A stretch of 15,672 nt of DNA from Actinomycetota bacterium (GCA_027296205.1 JAPUJM010000129.1:1-15672), one strand, 5' to 3'. Positions 1-7,484 are shown, counted from the stretch's first letter. Translations and numbers: made by a program. The notes: generated by a model not told the origin, from the sequence alone.

Positions 1-470
1 TGGGTCAACATCGATAGGACATAAGACTGATCCTTTGCCTGGTCGGTGCCACGCAGAAGATGCCAAACACCGTCGGTCTCCCTGCTTCGAGCGTGGTGTC
101 CCGTCACCAGAACGTCACAGTCGAAATCGCCGAGACGATTGAGAAGACGGTCGAATTTCACCGTCCGGTTGCACTCGATACAGGGGTTTGGGGTCAGACC
201 CGACGCGTAGTCGTGAACAAAGCGGTCGACGACCCCATCCCTGAAATCATCGACGTAGTCGAGGACGTAGTACGGAATCCTCAGTTCGGCGGCGACACGA
301 CGGGCATCTTCTGCGTCCGAGACCGTGCAGCACCCGGCGGTGGGTGCTTCCCCACCGGGGCCTGACCAGAGTTTCAACGTCACCCCGATCACATCGTGAC
401 CTTGGTCTTTCATGAGGGCTGCTGCGACCGAGGAGTCCACTCCGCCCGACATGGCGACAAGAACCTTCAT
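1..470 (-). CDS. mnmA: tRNA-specific 2-thiouridylase MnmA (5' part, cut by window edge)
   Basis: N-terminal 156 residues of the enzyme that activates U34 of Lys, Glu and Gln tRNAs by adenylation and inserts sulfur to give 2-thiouridine; it acts in the cytosol with persulfide sulfur from a cysteine desulfurase. Visible: the PP-loop SGGVDSS at residues 8-14, AGCCTVSDAEDAR around 46-58, PNPCIECN at 95-102 carrying the catalytic-type cysteines, TGHHA at 123-127 (many homologues have TGHYA) and KDQSYVL at 146-152. The second catalytic cysteine and the C-terminal domains lie beyond base 1. The ATG at 470-468 overlaps the upstream desulfurase stop as ATGA, which fixes the start and suggests translational coupling. 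The identification is secure from the motifs; the completeness of the gene cannot be judged here. Confidence 0.96.
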   Translation of the reverse strand, partial: MKVLVAMSGGVDSSVAAALMKDQGHDVIGVTLKLWSGPGGEAPTAGCCTVSDAEDARRVAAELRIPYYVLDYVDDFRDGVVDRFVHDYASGLTPNPCIECNRTVKFDRLLNRLGDFDCDVLVTGHHARSRETDGVWHLLRGTDQAKDQSYVLSMLT

Positions 471-1600
471 CGCAGTTTCCCCACGAGCTCCACGATGATG
501 TCGGCTGCCTCGATGGCATCATCCATCGTCGACGTCCACCCAAACGAGAAGCGCACGCTCTCCCGCGCCTGGTCGGGGGTCAACCCCATTGCCTCGAGGA
601 CGTGTGACACCTTCGCCGCTCCCGATTGGCATGCCGAGCCGGCGGAGGCCGCCACCCCCCGCTGGTCGAGCCTCATCAGCAGAGTCTCATTACGGACCCC
701 CGGGATCCTGATGTTGAGATGATGCGATGATCGCCCGACGTGTGGCGTGTTGAGCACAACATCGTCTATGCCAGCGCGGAGTCTCTTCTCGAAGTCGTCC
801 CGGATTTGGCCGATCTGTGACCGGAACCTCTCGCGATCCGCCACGGCCAACTCCATCGCCCGGGCCAGACCGACTACGCCGGCCACGTCGTGAGTGCCGG
901 ATCTGCGCCCGAACTCCTGACCTCCACCGTGGAGGACCGGCTCGAGCACGGTTCCCTCACGAACATAGAGAAGACCGGTGCCCTTGGGCCCCCCGAATTT
1001 GTGGGCGGTGATCGTCATCATGTCGACATTGAGAACGTTGACGTCGATCTCCTCGGATGCGAGCCCTTGAACCGCGTCGGTGTGGACGTACACGTCGGAA
1101 TCAGACTCTTTGACGGCCCTGGCAATGGCACCGACATCCTGGATCAACCCGGTCTCGTTGTTGACCAGCATCACGGAGACAACTGCTGTGCTCGGGTCAA
1201 TGGCACCGACTATTGCGTCGGTGTCGACGAATCCCTCGCTGTCGACTTCCACGATCACCGTCGGGCCACCGAACCGACGTAAAACGTCGACGGTCTCGAG
1301 GATCGCCTCGTGCTCGGTGGCCACCGCGACCACTCCTGAACGGTCCCTCGGGCTCCAGGCGGCCCCCTTGAGAGCTAGGTTGTCCGACTCGGTGCCACCC
1401 GATGTGAAGACAATCTCCATTGGTCGCGCGCCCAACATCACAGCAACCCGCTCCCTCGCCTCCTCGAGGGCGTTCTTGGCCTGACGCGAAACCTCATGCA
1501 CACCCGAGGAGTTGCCGAAGATGGCGGATCCATATGGCGACATGGCGTCTCCGACTTCGGGGTGCATCGGCGTTGTGGCGGCGTGATCGAGATAGATCAT
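467..1600 (-). CDS. iscS: Cysteine desulfurase, IscS/NifS family
   Basis: 377-residue PLP enzyme that takes sulfur from L-cysteine as an enzyme-bound persulfide for delivery to tRNA thiolation and Fe-S assembly. Visible: N-terminal YLDHAATTPMHPEV, SGGTESDN at 67-74, the PLP-stacking His97 in TEHEA, NNETG at 147-151, HTDAVQ with Asp175, the Schiff-base Lys201 in TAHKFGGPKGTG, and the mobile-loop catalytic Cys324 in SAGSACQSG, a loop form I associate with actinobacterial IscS. The length is normal for the family. The start at 1600 gives the canonical N-terminus directly at MIYLDH; the Shine-Dalgarno is weak. It follows the hydratase by 59 nt and its stop overlaps the mnmA start by 4 nt, so the main client is probably MnmA. 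One rare TTA leucine codon lies at residue 107. No iscU or iscR is present beside it. Confidence 0.96.
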   Translation of the reverse strand: MIYLDHAATTPMHPEVGDAMSPYGSAIFGNSSGVHEVSRQAKNALEEARERVAVMLGARPMEIVFTSGGTESDNLALKGAAWSPRDRSGVVAVATEHEAILETVDVLRRFGGPTVIVEVDSEGFVDTDAIVGAIDPSTAVVSVMLVNNETGLIQDVGAIARAVKESDSDVYVHTDAVQGLASEEIDVNVLNVDMMTITAHKFGGPKGTGLLYVREGTVLEPVLHGGGQEFGRRSGTHDVAGVVGLARAMELAVADRERFRSQIGQIRDDFEKRLRAGIDDVVLNTPHVGRSSHHLNIRIPGVRNETLLMRLDQRGVAASAGSACQSGAAKVSHVLEAMGLTPDQARESVRFSFGWTSTMDDAIEAADIIVELVGKLR

Positions 1601-1659
1601 CAGTGGTACTGATTCTCGCAGGATGCGCCGCTAGAGCCAGTTCGGAAATGACCGCCGGC

Positions 1660-2427
1660 TCAGCCGCCCTTGAAGTGGGCCTCGCGCTTCTCGACGAAAG
1701 CATTGACTCCTTCGACGGCGTCATCGGAGGTGAACGAGATCCTGAAGGCCGCCTGCTCGACTGCCAACGCTTCATCAAGGGGTAGGCCGCGGCCGTCGGC
1801 CAGCGCGCGTTTGGCTGCGGCCAGCGCCACGGTTGGGCCGGTCGCCCAATCGGCTGCATCGGATAGCGCGAGGCCAAGCAACTCGTCCGTCGGAGCCACC
1901 TTGTCGGCGTAGCCGATGGCCAGACCCTCCTTGGCCCCGACCTGGCGACCCGTATAGATGAGTTCCTTGGCTTTTTGGAATCCGACGACACGCTGCAATC
2001 GCTGGGTCCCGCCTGCGCCGGGGATGATGCCAAGAAGAATCTCGGGCTGGCCGATCTTGGCGTCGTCGGCCATGTACCTGAAGTCGCATCCCAGCGACAA
2101 CTCACAACCTCCCCCCAGCGCGTAGCCGTGGACGGCTGCGATCGTCGGCTTGGCGAGAGTTTCCAGAATCCGAATCGCTTCCAGGAGTGTGGACGCCGTC
2201 CTCTCCTTGCCACCCGAGTCGAACGTCTTCTTGAAATCCTTGATGTCGGCACCCGCGGCGAAATGAGGCTGACCGGTCACCACCACCGCCCGAATCGAAG
2301 GATCCCCACATTGCTGAAAGGCACTCATCAACTCCTGCCCGACCTCATCTGATAGGGCATTCATGGGTGGGCGATCCAGTCGAACCAGGGCGACCGCGCC
2401 GTCCACAGTCACGTCTACGTATTCCAT
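1660..2427 (-). CDS. Enoyl-CoA hydratase / crotonase family protein
   Basis: 255-residue crotonase-fold enzyme expected to hydrate trans-2-enoyl-CoA to 3-hydroxyacyl-CoA in fatty acid or related acyl-CoA degradation. Visible: the first oxyanion-hole segment HFAAGADIKDF at 55-65, the second segment GYALGGGCELSLGCDF at 101-116 with one catalytic Glu109, and the other catalytic Glu129 in IGQPEILLGIIPGAGGTQRL. Both glutamates of true hydratases are kept, which argues against a pure isomerase or dehalogenase member. The start at 2427 is chosen because MEYVDVTVDG begins the usual first strand and an AAGG sits about 8 nt upstream; a longer in-frame start exists but would run into the divergent transporter. 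It is divergent from the MFS gene. No beta-oxidation partners are nearby, so the specific substrate cannot be read from context. Confidence 0.9.
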   Translation of the reverse strand: MEYVDVTVDGAVALVRLDRPPMNALSDEVGQELMSAFQQCGDPSIRAVVVTGQPHFAAGADIKDFKKTFDSGGKERTASTLLEAIRILETLAKPTIAAVHGYALGGGCELSLGCDFRYMADDAKIGQPEILLGIIPGAGGTQRLQRVVGFQKAKELIYTGRQVGAKEGLAIGYADKVAPTDELLGLALSDAADWATGPTVALAAAKRALADGRGLPLDEALAVEQAAFRISFTSDDAVEGVNAFVEKREAHFKGG

Positions 2428-2457
2428 GGCCGCGACCTTAGACACAGAGGGTCGATG

Positions 2458-2479
2458 GACCGGCGGGTGCGACCGGCGG
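2458..2479. repeat. Short direct repeat in the divergent promoter region
   Basis: GACCGGCGG occurs at 2458-2466 and again at 2471-2479, a 13-nt period, inside the 70-nt gap between the divergent hydratase and MFS genes. Paired direct repeats in such a gap can be operator half-sites, but no regulator gene is nearby and the sequence is GC-rich, so chance is a real alternative. Confidence 0.3.
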
Positions 2480-2497
2480 TGGTTACGGTTCGCCGCC

Positions 2498-4111
2498 ATG
2501 AAGTGGCGTGCCCTGATCGTGCTCAGTGCTGCCCAGTTCCTCATGGTTCTCGATCAGGCCGTGATGAACGTCTCGATCAGCCAACTGGTGGAGGACTTCG
2601 ACACGACGGTGACGGTTATCCAGGGCGTGATCACGTTTTACGCATTGACAATGGCAGCCCTCATGATCACCGGGGGCAAGCTTGGTGACAGATGGGGTCG
2701 CAAACGTGCCTTCGCCATTGGTCTCATCATCTATGCAGCTGGCTCGGCGCTAACAGCGGTCTCATGGAATATCCCTTCGCTCCTGGTGGGCTGGTCGATT
2801 CTCGAAGGAATCGGTGCCGCTCTTGTCCTCCCCGCCCTGGTGGCGCTCATCGCAGGCAGCTACCAAGGAGCCGACCGGGCAATCGCCTATGGAGTGATCG
2901 GTGGGGTCGCCGGAGCCGGCATTGCCGTTGGCCCCATTCTCGGTGGTTGGGTCACATCCAACTTCACCTGGCGATACGTCTTCGTCGGCGAAGTGATCCT
3001 CTCCATACTCATCGTTCTCGCGGTTGGCTGGATCGAGGAGGGACCTCGCCCCAAGCGAGTTCCCGAGATCGATTGGGTTGGTTCTGCACTCACGGCTCTC
3101 GGACTGGGGTTGATTGTCTACGGGGTTCTCCAAGCCAGCGAGTGGGGATGGATCGCCGACTCCAACTCGCCGATCACGCCGTTCGGGCTTGCGCTCACGC
3201 CATTTGTCGTTGGAGCCGGTTTCCTTGTGCTTGGCGGGTTCACCCGCTGGACCGAAAGACGGGTGCGTCTTGGCCTCGATCCGCTGATCCACATGAAGTT
3301 GTTCGAGATCCGCCCCCTCACGGCCGGGCTTCAGATGTTCTTCGCCCAGAACCTCATCCTCATGGGTGTTTTCTTCTCGATTCCGCTCTATCTGCAGATG
3401 GTGCAGGGTCTCGATGCGTTGGACACCGGGCTCCGGATGCTCCCTGTCTCGGTGACGATGTTCCTGATGTCATTCATCGGCGCCCGGATGAGCCAGAACT
3501 ACACGCCGAGACTGATCGTGCGGGTCGGACTTTGGGTGCTGTTGGGCGCCATCACGATGCTCGCCGGGACCATCGAGCCGGAGCTCGAGGGCGGGGTGTT
3601 CGCCATGTCGATGGCATTACTCGGCATCGGGATGGGTCTTCTGGCCTCCCAACTCGGAAACGTGGTCCAATCGTCGGTTGGCGCAAAGGACAGGAGCGAG
3701 GCAGGCGGGCTTCAATACACCGCCCAACAGCTCGGGTCGGCCATGGGAACCGCTTTCATCGGTGCGATTGTCATCGGTGCTCTCGCATCTGCCTTCGTGA
3801 GCCAGGTGGGCAATGACCCCAGGGTCCCAGCTGAGGTGAGCACCGAGATCAGCGTCTCTTTGAGCGGGTCCATCCAGTTCATAAACTCCGACGTGTTGGC
3901 AGATGCCCTCGCAGACACCTCTCTCGAGCAGGTCGAGCAAGATGCGATCGTCGAGGCCTATCGAGACAGCCAGTTGACCGCTCTGCGGATGGGTTTGCTG
4001 GTCGCTGCTTTCATCGTCGTTGGCGCCCTGTTCATTGCGCGAAGGATCCCGGACATCTCATTTGAGGAAATGGCCGCGGCCCAGCAGGACGACGAGCCGG
4101 CGTCTGCGTAG
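2498..4111 (+). CDS. MFS efflux transporter, DHA2 (EmrB/QacA-like) family
   Basis: 537-residue integral membrane protein, probably a proton-driven drug or metabolite exporter with about 14 membrane segments. Visible: LDQAVMNVSISQL at 18-30 in the first segment (motif D1 region), the loop 2-3 motif GGKLGDRWGRKR at 59-70 (motif A), and the antiporter motif GAGIAVGPILGGW at 139-151 (motif C). A roughly 55-residue polar stretch at about 436-490, before the last membrane segment, fits the extracytoplasmic loop common in 14-segment exporters. The start at 2498 puts the first segment at the N-terminus; the frame is open further upstream but that part lies over the hydratase 5' end. It is the only plus-strand gene and has no local TetR/MarR-type regulator. 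It contains a TTA codon at residue 374. The substrate cannot be predicted. Confidence 0.93.
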   Translation: MKWRALIVLSAAQFLMVLDQAVMNVSISQLVEDFDTTVTVIQGVITFYALTMAALMITGGKLGDRWGRKRAFAIGLIIYAAGSALTAVSWNIPSLLVGWSILEGIGAALVLPALVALIAGSYQGADRAIAYGVIGGVAGAGIAVGPILGGWVTSNFTWRYVFVGEVILSILIVLAVGWIEEGPRPKRVPEIDWVGSALTALGLGLIVYGVLQASEWGWIADSNSPITPFGLALTPFVVGAGFLVLGGFTRWTERRVRLGLDPLIHMKLFEIRPLTAGLQMFFAQNLILMGVFFSIPLYLQMVQGLDALDTGLRMLPVSVTMFLMSFIGARMSQNYTPRLIVRVGLWVLLGAITMLAGTIEPELEGGVFAMSMALLGIGMGLLASQLGNVVQSSVGAKDRSEAGGLQYTAQQLGSAMGTAFIGAIVIGALASAFVSQVGNDPRVPAEVSTEISVSLSGSIQFINSDVLADALADTSLEQVEQDAIVEAYRDSQLTALRMGLLVAAFIVVGALFIARRIPDISFEEMAAAQQDDEPASA

Positions 4112-4116
4112 GAGAG

Positions 4117-4144
4117 TTGGAGAGTCGGCGAAAGTGGGTACACT
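4117..4144 (+). promoter_or_regulatory. Weak promoter-like sequence after the MFS stop
   Basis: TTGGAG at 4117-4122 and TACACT at 4139-4144 are separated by 16 nt and point into the non-coding stretch. The matches to the sigma-70 consensus are 3/6 and 4/6, so this is only a suggestion that the stretch may be transcribed independently. Confidence 0.2.
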
Positions 4145-4189
4145 CGGGCAACGGGGTTGATCCAGAGGTCGAGAATATCCATTTTTGTT

Positions 4190-4241
4190 GAGAGGAAGAT
4201 CTGGCCCCGCGATTTCGTGGGGCCCGGGTTCGGTTCCTCTC
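4190..4241. other. Nested stem-loop in the MFS/tRNA-Leu intergenic stretch
   Basis: An outer perfect 8-bp pairing, GAGAGGAA at 4190-4197 with TTCCTCTC at 4234-4241, encloses an inner 9-bp stem, 4203-4211 with 4216-4224, closed by an ATTT loop with one G-T pair. The inner stem is very GC-rich. No T-run follows on either strand, so it is not a typical intrinsic terminator. It could be a 3'-UTR structure of the MFS transcript or part of a small RNA lying between the promoter-like 4117-4144 and the terminator at 4282-4312. It does not match a tRNA or a known RNA family that I recognise. Confidence 0.4.
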
Positions 4242-4281
4242 CCCTCCCCCACCCACCGGCCCGGGTCCTGCGACCTTTGTC

Positions 4282-4312
4282 AGAAAACCCGCAGCAAGTC
4301 TGCGGGTTTTCT
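4282..4312. terminator. Bidirectional intrinsic terminator
   Basis: A perfect 13-bp inverted repeat (4282-4294 with 4300-4312) has a 5-nt loop, a GC-rich core (CCCGCAG/CTGCGGG) and an AAAA/TTTT flank on each arm, so each strand has U-rich sequence on the 3' arm. On the minus strand it begins 3 nt after the tRNA-Leu 3' end; on the plus strand it would stop read-through from the MFS gene. It is the only clear intrinsic terminator in the window. Confidence 0.88.
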
Positions 4313-4314
4313 CG

Positions 4315-4401
4315 TGCCCGGGGTGGGTTTCGAACCCACACGAGCCGTGTCCGGCTCAAGGGGGTTTAAGCCCCTCGCGTCTACCGTTCCGCCACCCGGG
4401 C
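4315..4401 (-). tRNA. tRNA-Leu (anticodon UAA)
   Basis: 87-nt class II tRNA. The 7-bp acceptor stem GCCCGGG/CCCGGGC has discriminator A at 4315, the anticodon stem AGGGG/CCCCT holds loop CTTAAAC with anticodon TAA, a long variable arm is formed by GAGCCG/CGGCTC, and the T arm is GTGGG-TTCGAAA-CCCAC. CCA is not encoded. The long variable arm and A73 support leucine. Its 5' end is 8 nt after the ppx stop codon, so it is either the tail of that operon or has a promoter inside ppx. It decodes UUA, which is rare but present in this window. Confidence 0.97.
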
Positions 4402-4409
4402 GACGGAGG

Positions 4410-5300
4410 TCAGGTTGGTATCAAGGGTAAAGCCAGTAGGTGTGCAGCCGCGCCATCGAGCGTGTCCCGTTCCGAAACCACGACGTCCGCCACATCCAAC
4501 ACATCCATCACGCCGCCCGCCAGCACCGCGCCCGCCAGAATCACCGGCGCCCGCTTCGGATCGAGACTCGGTATAGCGGCCGTCTCGTCCGTTGTCATCG
4601 GGGAAAGCAGTGAAGTCACCTGGCTCAGTCGGTCCCGGCTGAGGGAATATCCGTCAACCCGTTCCCTGTCATATACAGACAGCTCCTGGGCGATCGCTGC
4701 GATGCTCGTCCACGTGCCGGCCACTCCGACCAGGGTGCCCACGGGCCCCACCTCCACTTCTTCGAACATGTCATCGAGGAGACTCCGGGCCCTGTCCATC
4801 TCACTGTGCGAAGCCGGTCGGCTCGCCAGGATCCTCTCCGTGAGCCGGACGGATCCGATGTCGATAGAGACCTCGTCGGCGGCCGACACGAACTCCGAAC
4901 TCCCGCCGCCAATGTCGGAGACAACCATCGGTCGATCCAGTTCTCTATCGGTGGTGGCCCCCTGATAGGCGAACCTCGCTTCCTGATGACCGCTGATCAG
5001 TGTGGGCCTCATGCCGAGAGCTTTTTCGGCGCGGTCGAAGAATGGTTCCCTGTTGCCGGCATCGCGAGAAGCCGATGTGGCGATTGCCATCCTTCTCTCG
5101 ACTTCCAGTTCCGCCATCAGGTCACCGAAGCGGCGAAACACCGACAGTGTCCCTTCGATAGCCTCTTCGGAAAGACTGCCGGACGCATCAACGCCCCGTC
5201 CCAGCCCGGTCACTTGGACCCACCTCCCGAACTCGGTAATGCCGTCGGTGACGAGGAGTCGCATCGAGTTGGTGCCGATGTCGACGACTCCGACCCTCAC
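4410..5300 (-). CDS. ppx: Ppx/GppA-family phosphatase (exopolyphosphatase / pppGpp hydrolase)
   Basis: 296-residue member of the ASKHA-fold Ppx/GppA family, which removes terminal phosphate from polyphosphate and/or converts pppGpp to ppGpp in the cytosol. Visible: phosphate loop 1 DIGTNSMRLL at 7-16, ATSASRDAGNR at 74-84, ISGHQEA at 102-108 with the catalytic-type Glu107, phosphate loop 2 DIGGGSSEF at 129-137, GVAGT at 192-196 and SERDTLDGA at 276-284. It is the short two-domain actinobacterial form without the C-terminal HD-like domain of E. coli Ppx. The GTG at 5300-5298 overlaps the DUF501 stop as GTGA and gives the canonical MRVGVVDIGTNS start; an upstream ATG in frame would lie inside DUF501. 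The tRNA-Leu follows 8 nt later. Which substrate it prefers cannot be told from sequence. Confidence 0.93.
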   Translation of the reverse strand: MRVGVVDIGTNSMRLLVTDGITEFGRWVQVTGLGRGVDASGSLSEEAIEGTLSVFRRFGDLMAELEVERRMAIATSASRDAGNREPFFDRAEKALGMRPTLISGHQEARFAYQGATTDRELDRPMVVSDIGGGSSEFVSAADEVSIDIGSVRLTERILASRPASHSEMDRARSLLDDMFEEVEVGPVGTLVGVAGTWTSIAAIAQELSVYDRERVDGYSLSRDRLSQVTSLLSPMTTDETAAIPSLDPKRAPVILAGAVLAGGVMDVLDVADVVVSERDTLDGAAAHLLALPLIPT

Positions 5301-5815
5301 GGGCGACTTGTCCAGGCCGGGTTCGCCTCCCCACCGACAACACACTCCTCGGAGCAATCCAAAGGCTCAATCCACCGTTGGACCAGGTCGCCAACCGGGT
5401 TGTCGCCGCCGCCCCGCGTGTGGGCGTAATGGGCGTGCAGACACTTGACCCCAACCGAGGACCCTCCCACCCCTCCCGACGGAGTCGGGTTGGCCCCGGG
5501 GGGCAGCAGGACATCCCGCTCCGTCTCATACGAGCGGTGGGCATCCTCCAGGTCCTTTCGGAACCGAGGATCGGCTTCGGACTTGGTTTCCATGCGTTTC
5601 ACACCGCCGGAACTCTCCAGACGGGCGATGCGGGCCGTGGCCAGAGGGCAGGTCAGCCAGTAGAGCGTCGGAAAAGGTGTCCCATCGTCGAGCAGGGGTG
5701 GAACCCGAACCACCACAGGCAGCCCGAGATGACATCTTGAGACGACCTCCGAATCGGCACGGAGCGGACGTCCTATCTGGACTTCGATGACCGCTCGATC
5801 ACCATTGTCGGCCAT
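5297..5815 (-). CDS. DUF501 family protein, function unknown
   Basis: 172-residue soluble protein of the conserved family DUF501, found between ftsB-like and ppx genes in Actinomycetota; no biochemical role is established that I know of. Visible: an N-terminal part with VVVRVPPLLDDGTPFPTLYWLTCP at about 34-57, a charged helical middle (74-100), a Gly-rich turn, then the family hallmark KCLHAHYAH at 124-132 and DNPVGD at 138-143, followed by CSEEC at 154-158. Conserved Cys125, His127, His129 and His132 with the C-x3-C pair suggest metal or redox chemistry, which is inference. No signal peptide or membrane segment is seen. Its ATG lies 2 nt after the ftsB stop and its stop overlaps the ppx start, so its synthesis is tied to both neighbours. 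Confidence 0.88.
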   Translation of the reverse strand: MADNGDRAVIEVQIGRPLRADSEVVSRCHLGLPVVVRVPPLLDDGTPFPTLYWLTCPLATARIARLESSGGVKRMETKSEADPRFRKDLEDAHRSYETERDVLLPPGANPTPSGGVGGSSVGVKCLHAHYAHTRGGGDNPVGDLVQRWIEPLDCSEECVVGGEANPAWTSRP

Positions 5816-5817
5816 GT

Positions 5818-6210
5818 CTAGGAATCCAGGTCGGAGCCGGTGACGAAGTCCCAGATCATGTCGACCCAGGTTCGCTCCTCGGGGATCACCAGGTCGTCGG
5901 TCTCCGGCTGCGGCCGCGTCAGCTCTTCGGGCGGGTCGAGGACAACGTAGGCTATTTCGCCTGGCCGGACATAACCAAGTTTCTCCCGCGCCAGCTTCTC
6001 CACTTCCTCATCGGTCTCGAGGGCGGCGATGTCTGCTGCGAGAAGCTCGTTGTCCACTTCGAGGGCGGCAAGCTGGGCTCTGGCTGAGCTCACCTGACGC
6101 GAAGAGTCGAGGATCTGGCGATATGGGACCAGCTGGGTCAAGAAGGCCGCACCCATCACGAGGAACAGAAGTGTTGCCAGGGCTGCACCGGGGCGACGAA
6201 ACAAAGTCAT
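5818..6210 (-). CDS. Septum formation initiator, FtsB/DivIC-like
   Basis: 130-residue bitopic membrane protein of the FtsB/DivIC (septum initiator) family, a part of the divisome that links FtsL and FtsQ-type proteins and helps activate septal wall synthesis. Visible: a short basic N-terminus, one membrane segment at about 9-28, a coiled coil at about 34-68 and the family signature EEVEKLAREKLGYVRPGEIAYVV at 68-90 (shown here as EEVEKLAREKLGY then VRPGE), then an acidic C-terminal tail of about 40 residues. The ATG at 6210 overlaps the enolase stop as ATGA; an upstream ATG at 6234 exists inside eno but would put eight extra residues ahead of the basic start. Linkage to eno and DUF501 is the same as in mycobacteria. 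Confidence 0.92.
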   Translation of the reverse strand: MTLFRRPGAALATLLFLVMGAAFLTQLVPYRQILDSSRQVSSARAQLAALEVDNELLAADIAALETDEEVEKLAREKLGYVRPGEIAYVVLDPPEELTRPQPETDDLVIPEERTWVDMIWDFVTGSDLDS

Positions 6211-7484
6211 CGTCCCCTGCTGAAGGTGTCCCAACCAGCGAAGCGGGCCTCGCTGGCCATCGTTTCCTCGATCCTCAACAGCTGGTTGTACTTGGCGGTC
6301 CGTTCCCCGCGGGCAGGGGCACCCGCCTTGATCTGTCCTGCGTTGGTGGCCACCACCAGATGTGAGATGAAGGTGTCCTCGGTCTCGCCGCTGCGATGGC
6401 TGACCATCCGCCCGAAACCGGCTCGTTCGGCCAACTGCATCGTGTGCAGTGTCTCGGAGACCGACCCGATCTGATTGACCTTGATGAGAATCGCGTTGGC
6501 GGCGCCTTCGGCGATGCCACGACGCAGAAACTCCTCGTTGGTGACGAAGAGGTCATCACCCACGATTTGCACCCGTCGACCGAGACGGTCGTTCAGGGTC
6601 TTCCATCCGTCCCAGTCATCTTCGGACATTCCGTCCTCGATGGAGACGAGGGGATAGGTGTCGACCAGACCGGCCAGGTAGTCGACCATCTCACCCGAAC
6701 TGAGCTCGCGGCCCTCGAGGCCGTATCGACCCTCCCGGTAGATTTCGGTGGCGGCGACATCGAGGGCGAGGGCAATCTCCTCACCAACCTTGTATCCCGC
6801 AGCATCGATCGCCTCCACGAGCAGGTCGAGAGCGGCCTCGCTGGTCGCCAGCTCGGGGGCGAAGCCTCCCTCATCACCGACATTGGTGGTGAGTCCAAGA
6901 CCGGCGATCACCCGTTTGAGGGCGTGATATACCTCGACGCCGGCCCGAAGCGCCTCGGAGAACGAGGGAAGACCGGCAGGGACGAGCATGAATTCCTGAA
7001 TGTCGACCGAGTTGGCGGCATGAGCACCCCCGTTGAGAACGTTGAGACACGGCACCGGGAGCAACCGCGCAGAGGGCCCACCCAAATAGCGGAACAAGGG
7101 AAGACCCACGCTGGCAGCGGCGGCGCGAGCGACGCCGAGGGAGACAGCAAGAATTGCGTTGGCGCCCAAGTTGGCCTTGTTGGGTGTCCCATCGAGATCT
7201 GCCAAGAGCAGATCAATCTCCTCCTGGCGTGTGACGTCCTTGCCCAGCAACGCAGGGGCGATCGTGTCGTTGACGTGGCCAACAGCCTTGGTGACAGCCT
7301 TGCCCATCCACAAGTCACCCCCGTCACGCAACTCGACGGCCTCCAGAGTGCCGGTGGAGGCCCCGGACGGCACGAGAGCGCGACCAAACCCACCTGACGT
7401 GAAGACCTCGGCCTCGACCGTGGGGTTTCCCCGGGAGTCGAGTACTTGGCGGGCGTGAATTCGCTCGATTGTGGTATTTGACAT
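6207..7484 (-). CDS. eno: Enolase
   Basis: 425-residue glycolytic enzyme converting 2-phosphoglycerate to phosphoenolpyruvate, Mg-dependent and cytosolic. Visible: RQVLDSRGNPTVE at 12-24, the substrate loop SGASTG at 40-45, NVLNGGAHA at 148-156, catalytic Glu205 in GDEGGFAPEL, metal ligands Asp242, Glu283 (SIEDGMSEDD) and Asp310 (VGDDLF), catalytic Lys335 in LIKVNQIGSVSET, the SHRSGETED loop at 362-370 and Lys386 in KAGAPARGER. All key residues are present and the length is normal. The start at 7484 gives the standard MSNTTIERIHARQVLDSRGN; an in-frame extension upstream is not family-like. No good Shine-Dalgarno precedes it. It is translationally coupled to the downstream ftsB-like gene. Confidence 0.98.
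   Translation of the reverse strand: MSNTTIERIHARQVLDSRGNPTVEAEVFTSGGFGRALVPSGASTGTLEAVELRDGGDLWMGKAVTKAVGHVNDTIAPALLGKDVTRQEEIDLLLADLDGTPNKANLGANAILAVSLGVARAAAASVGLPLFRYLGGPSARLLPVPCLNVLNGGAHAANSVDIQEFMLVPAGLPSFSEALRAGVEVYHALKRVIAGLGLTTNVGDEGGFAPELATSEAALDLLVEAIDAAGYKVGEEIALALDVAATEIYREGRYGLEGRELSSGEMVDYLAGLVDTYPLVSIEDGMSEDDWDGWKTLNDRLGRRVQIVGDDLFVTNEEFLRRGIAEGAANAILIKVNQIGSVSETLHTMQLAERAGFGRMVSHRSGETEDTFISHLVVATNAGQIKAGAPARGERTAKYNQLLRIEETMASEARFAGWDTFSRGR

Noticed and set aside
3617..3619. TTA codon in the MFS gene facing tRNA-Leu(UAA), as in Streptomyces bldA control
   Set aside because: TTA also occurs in the housekeeping iscS gene (residue 107), so TTA is not restricted to conditional genes here.
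4190..4241. A second tRNA or tRNA remnant, suggested by a 7-bp acceptor-like pairing and a GGTTCGGTTCC T-loop-like string
   Set aside because: The pairing arms are only about 50 nt apart, and there is no anticodon arm, no D arm and no true T stem.
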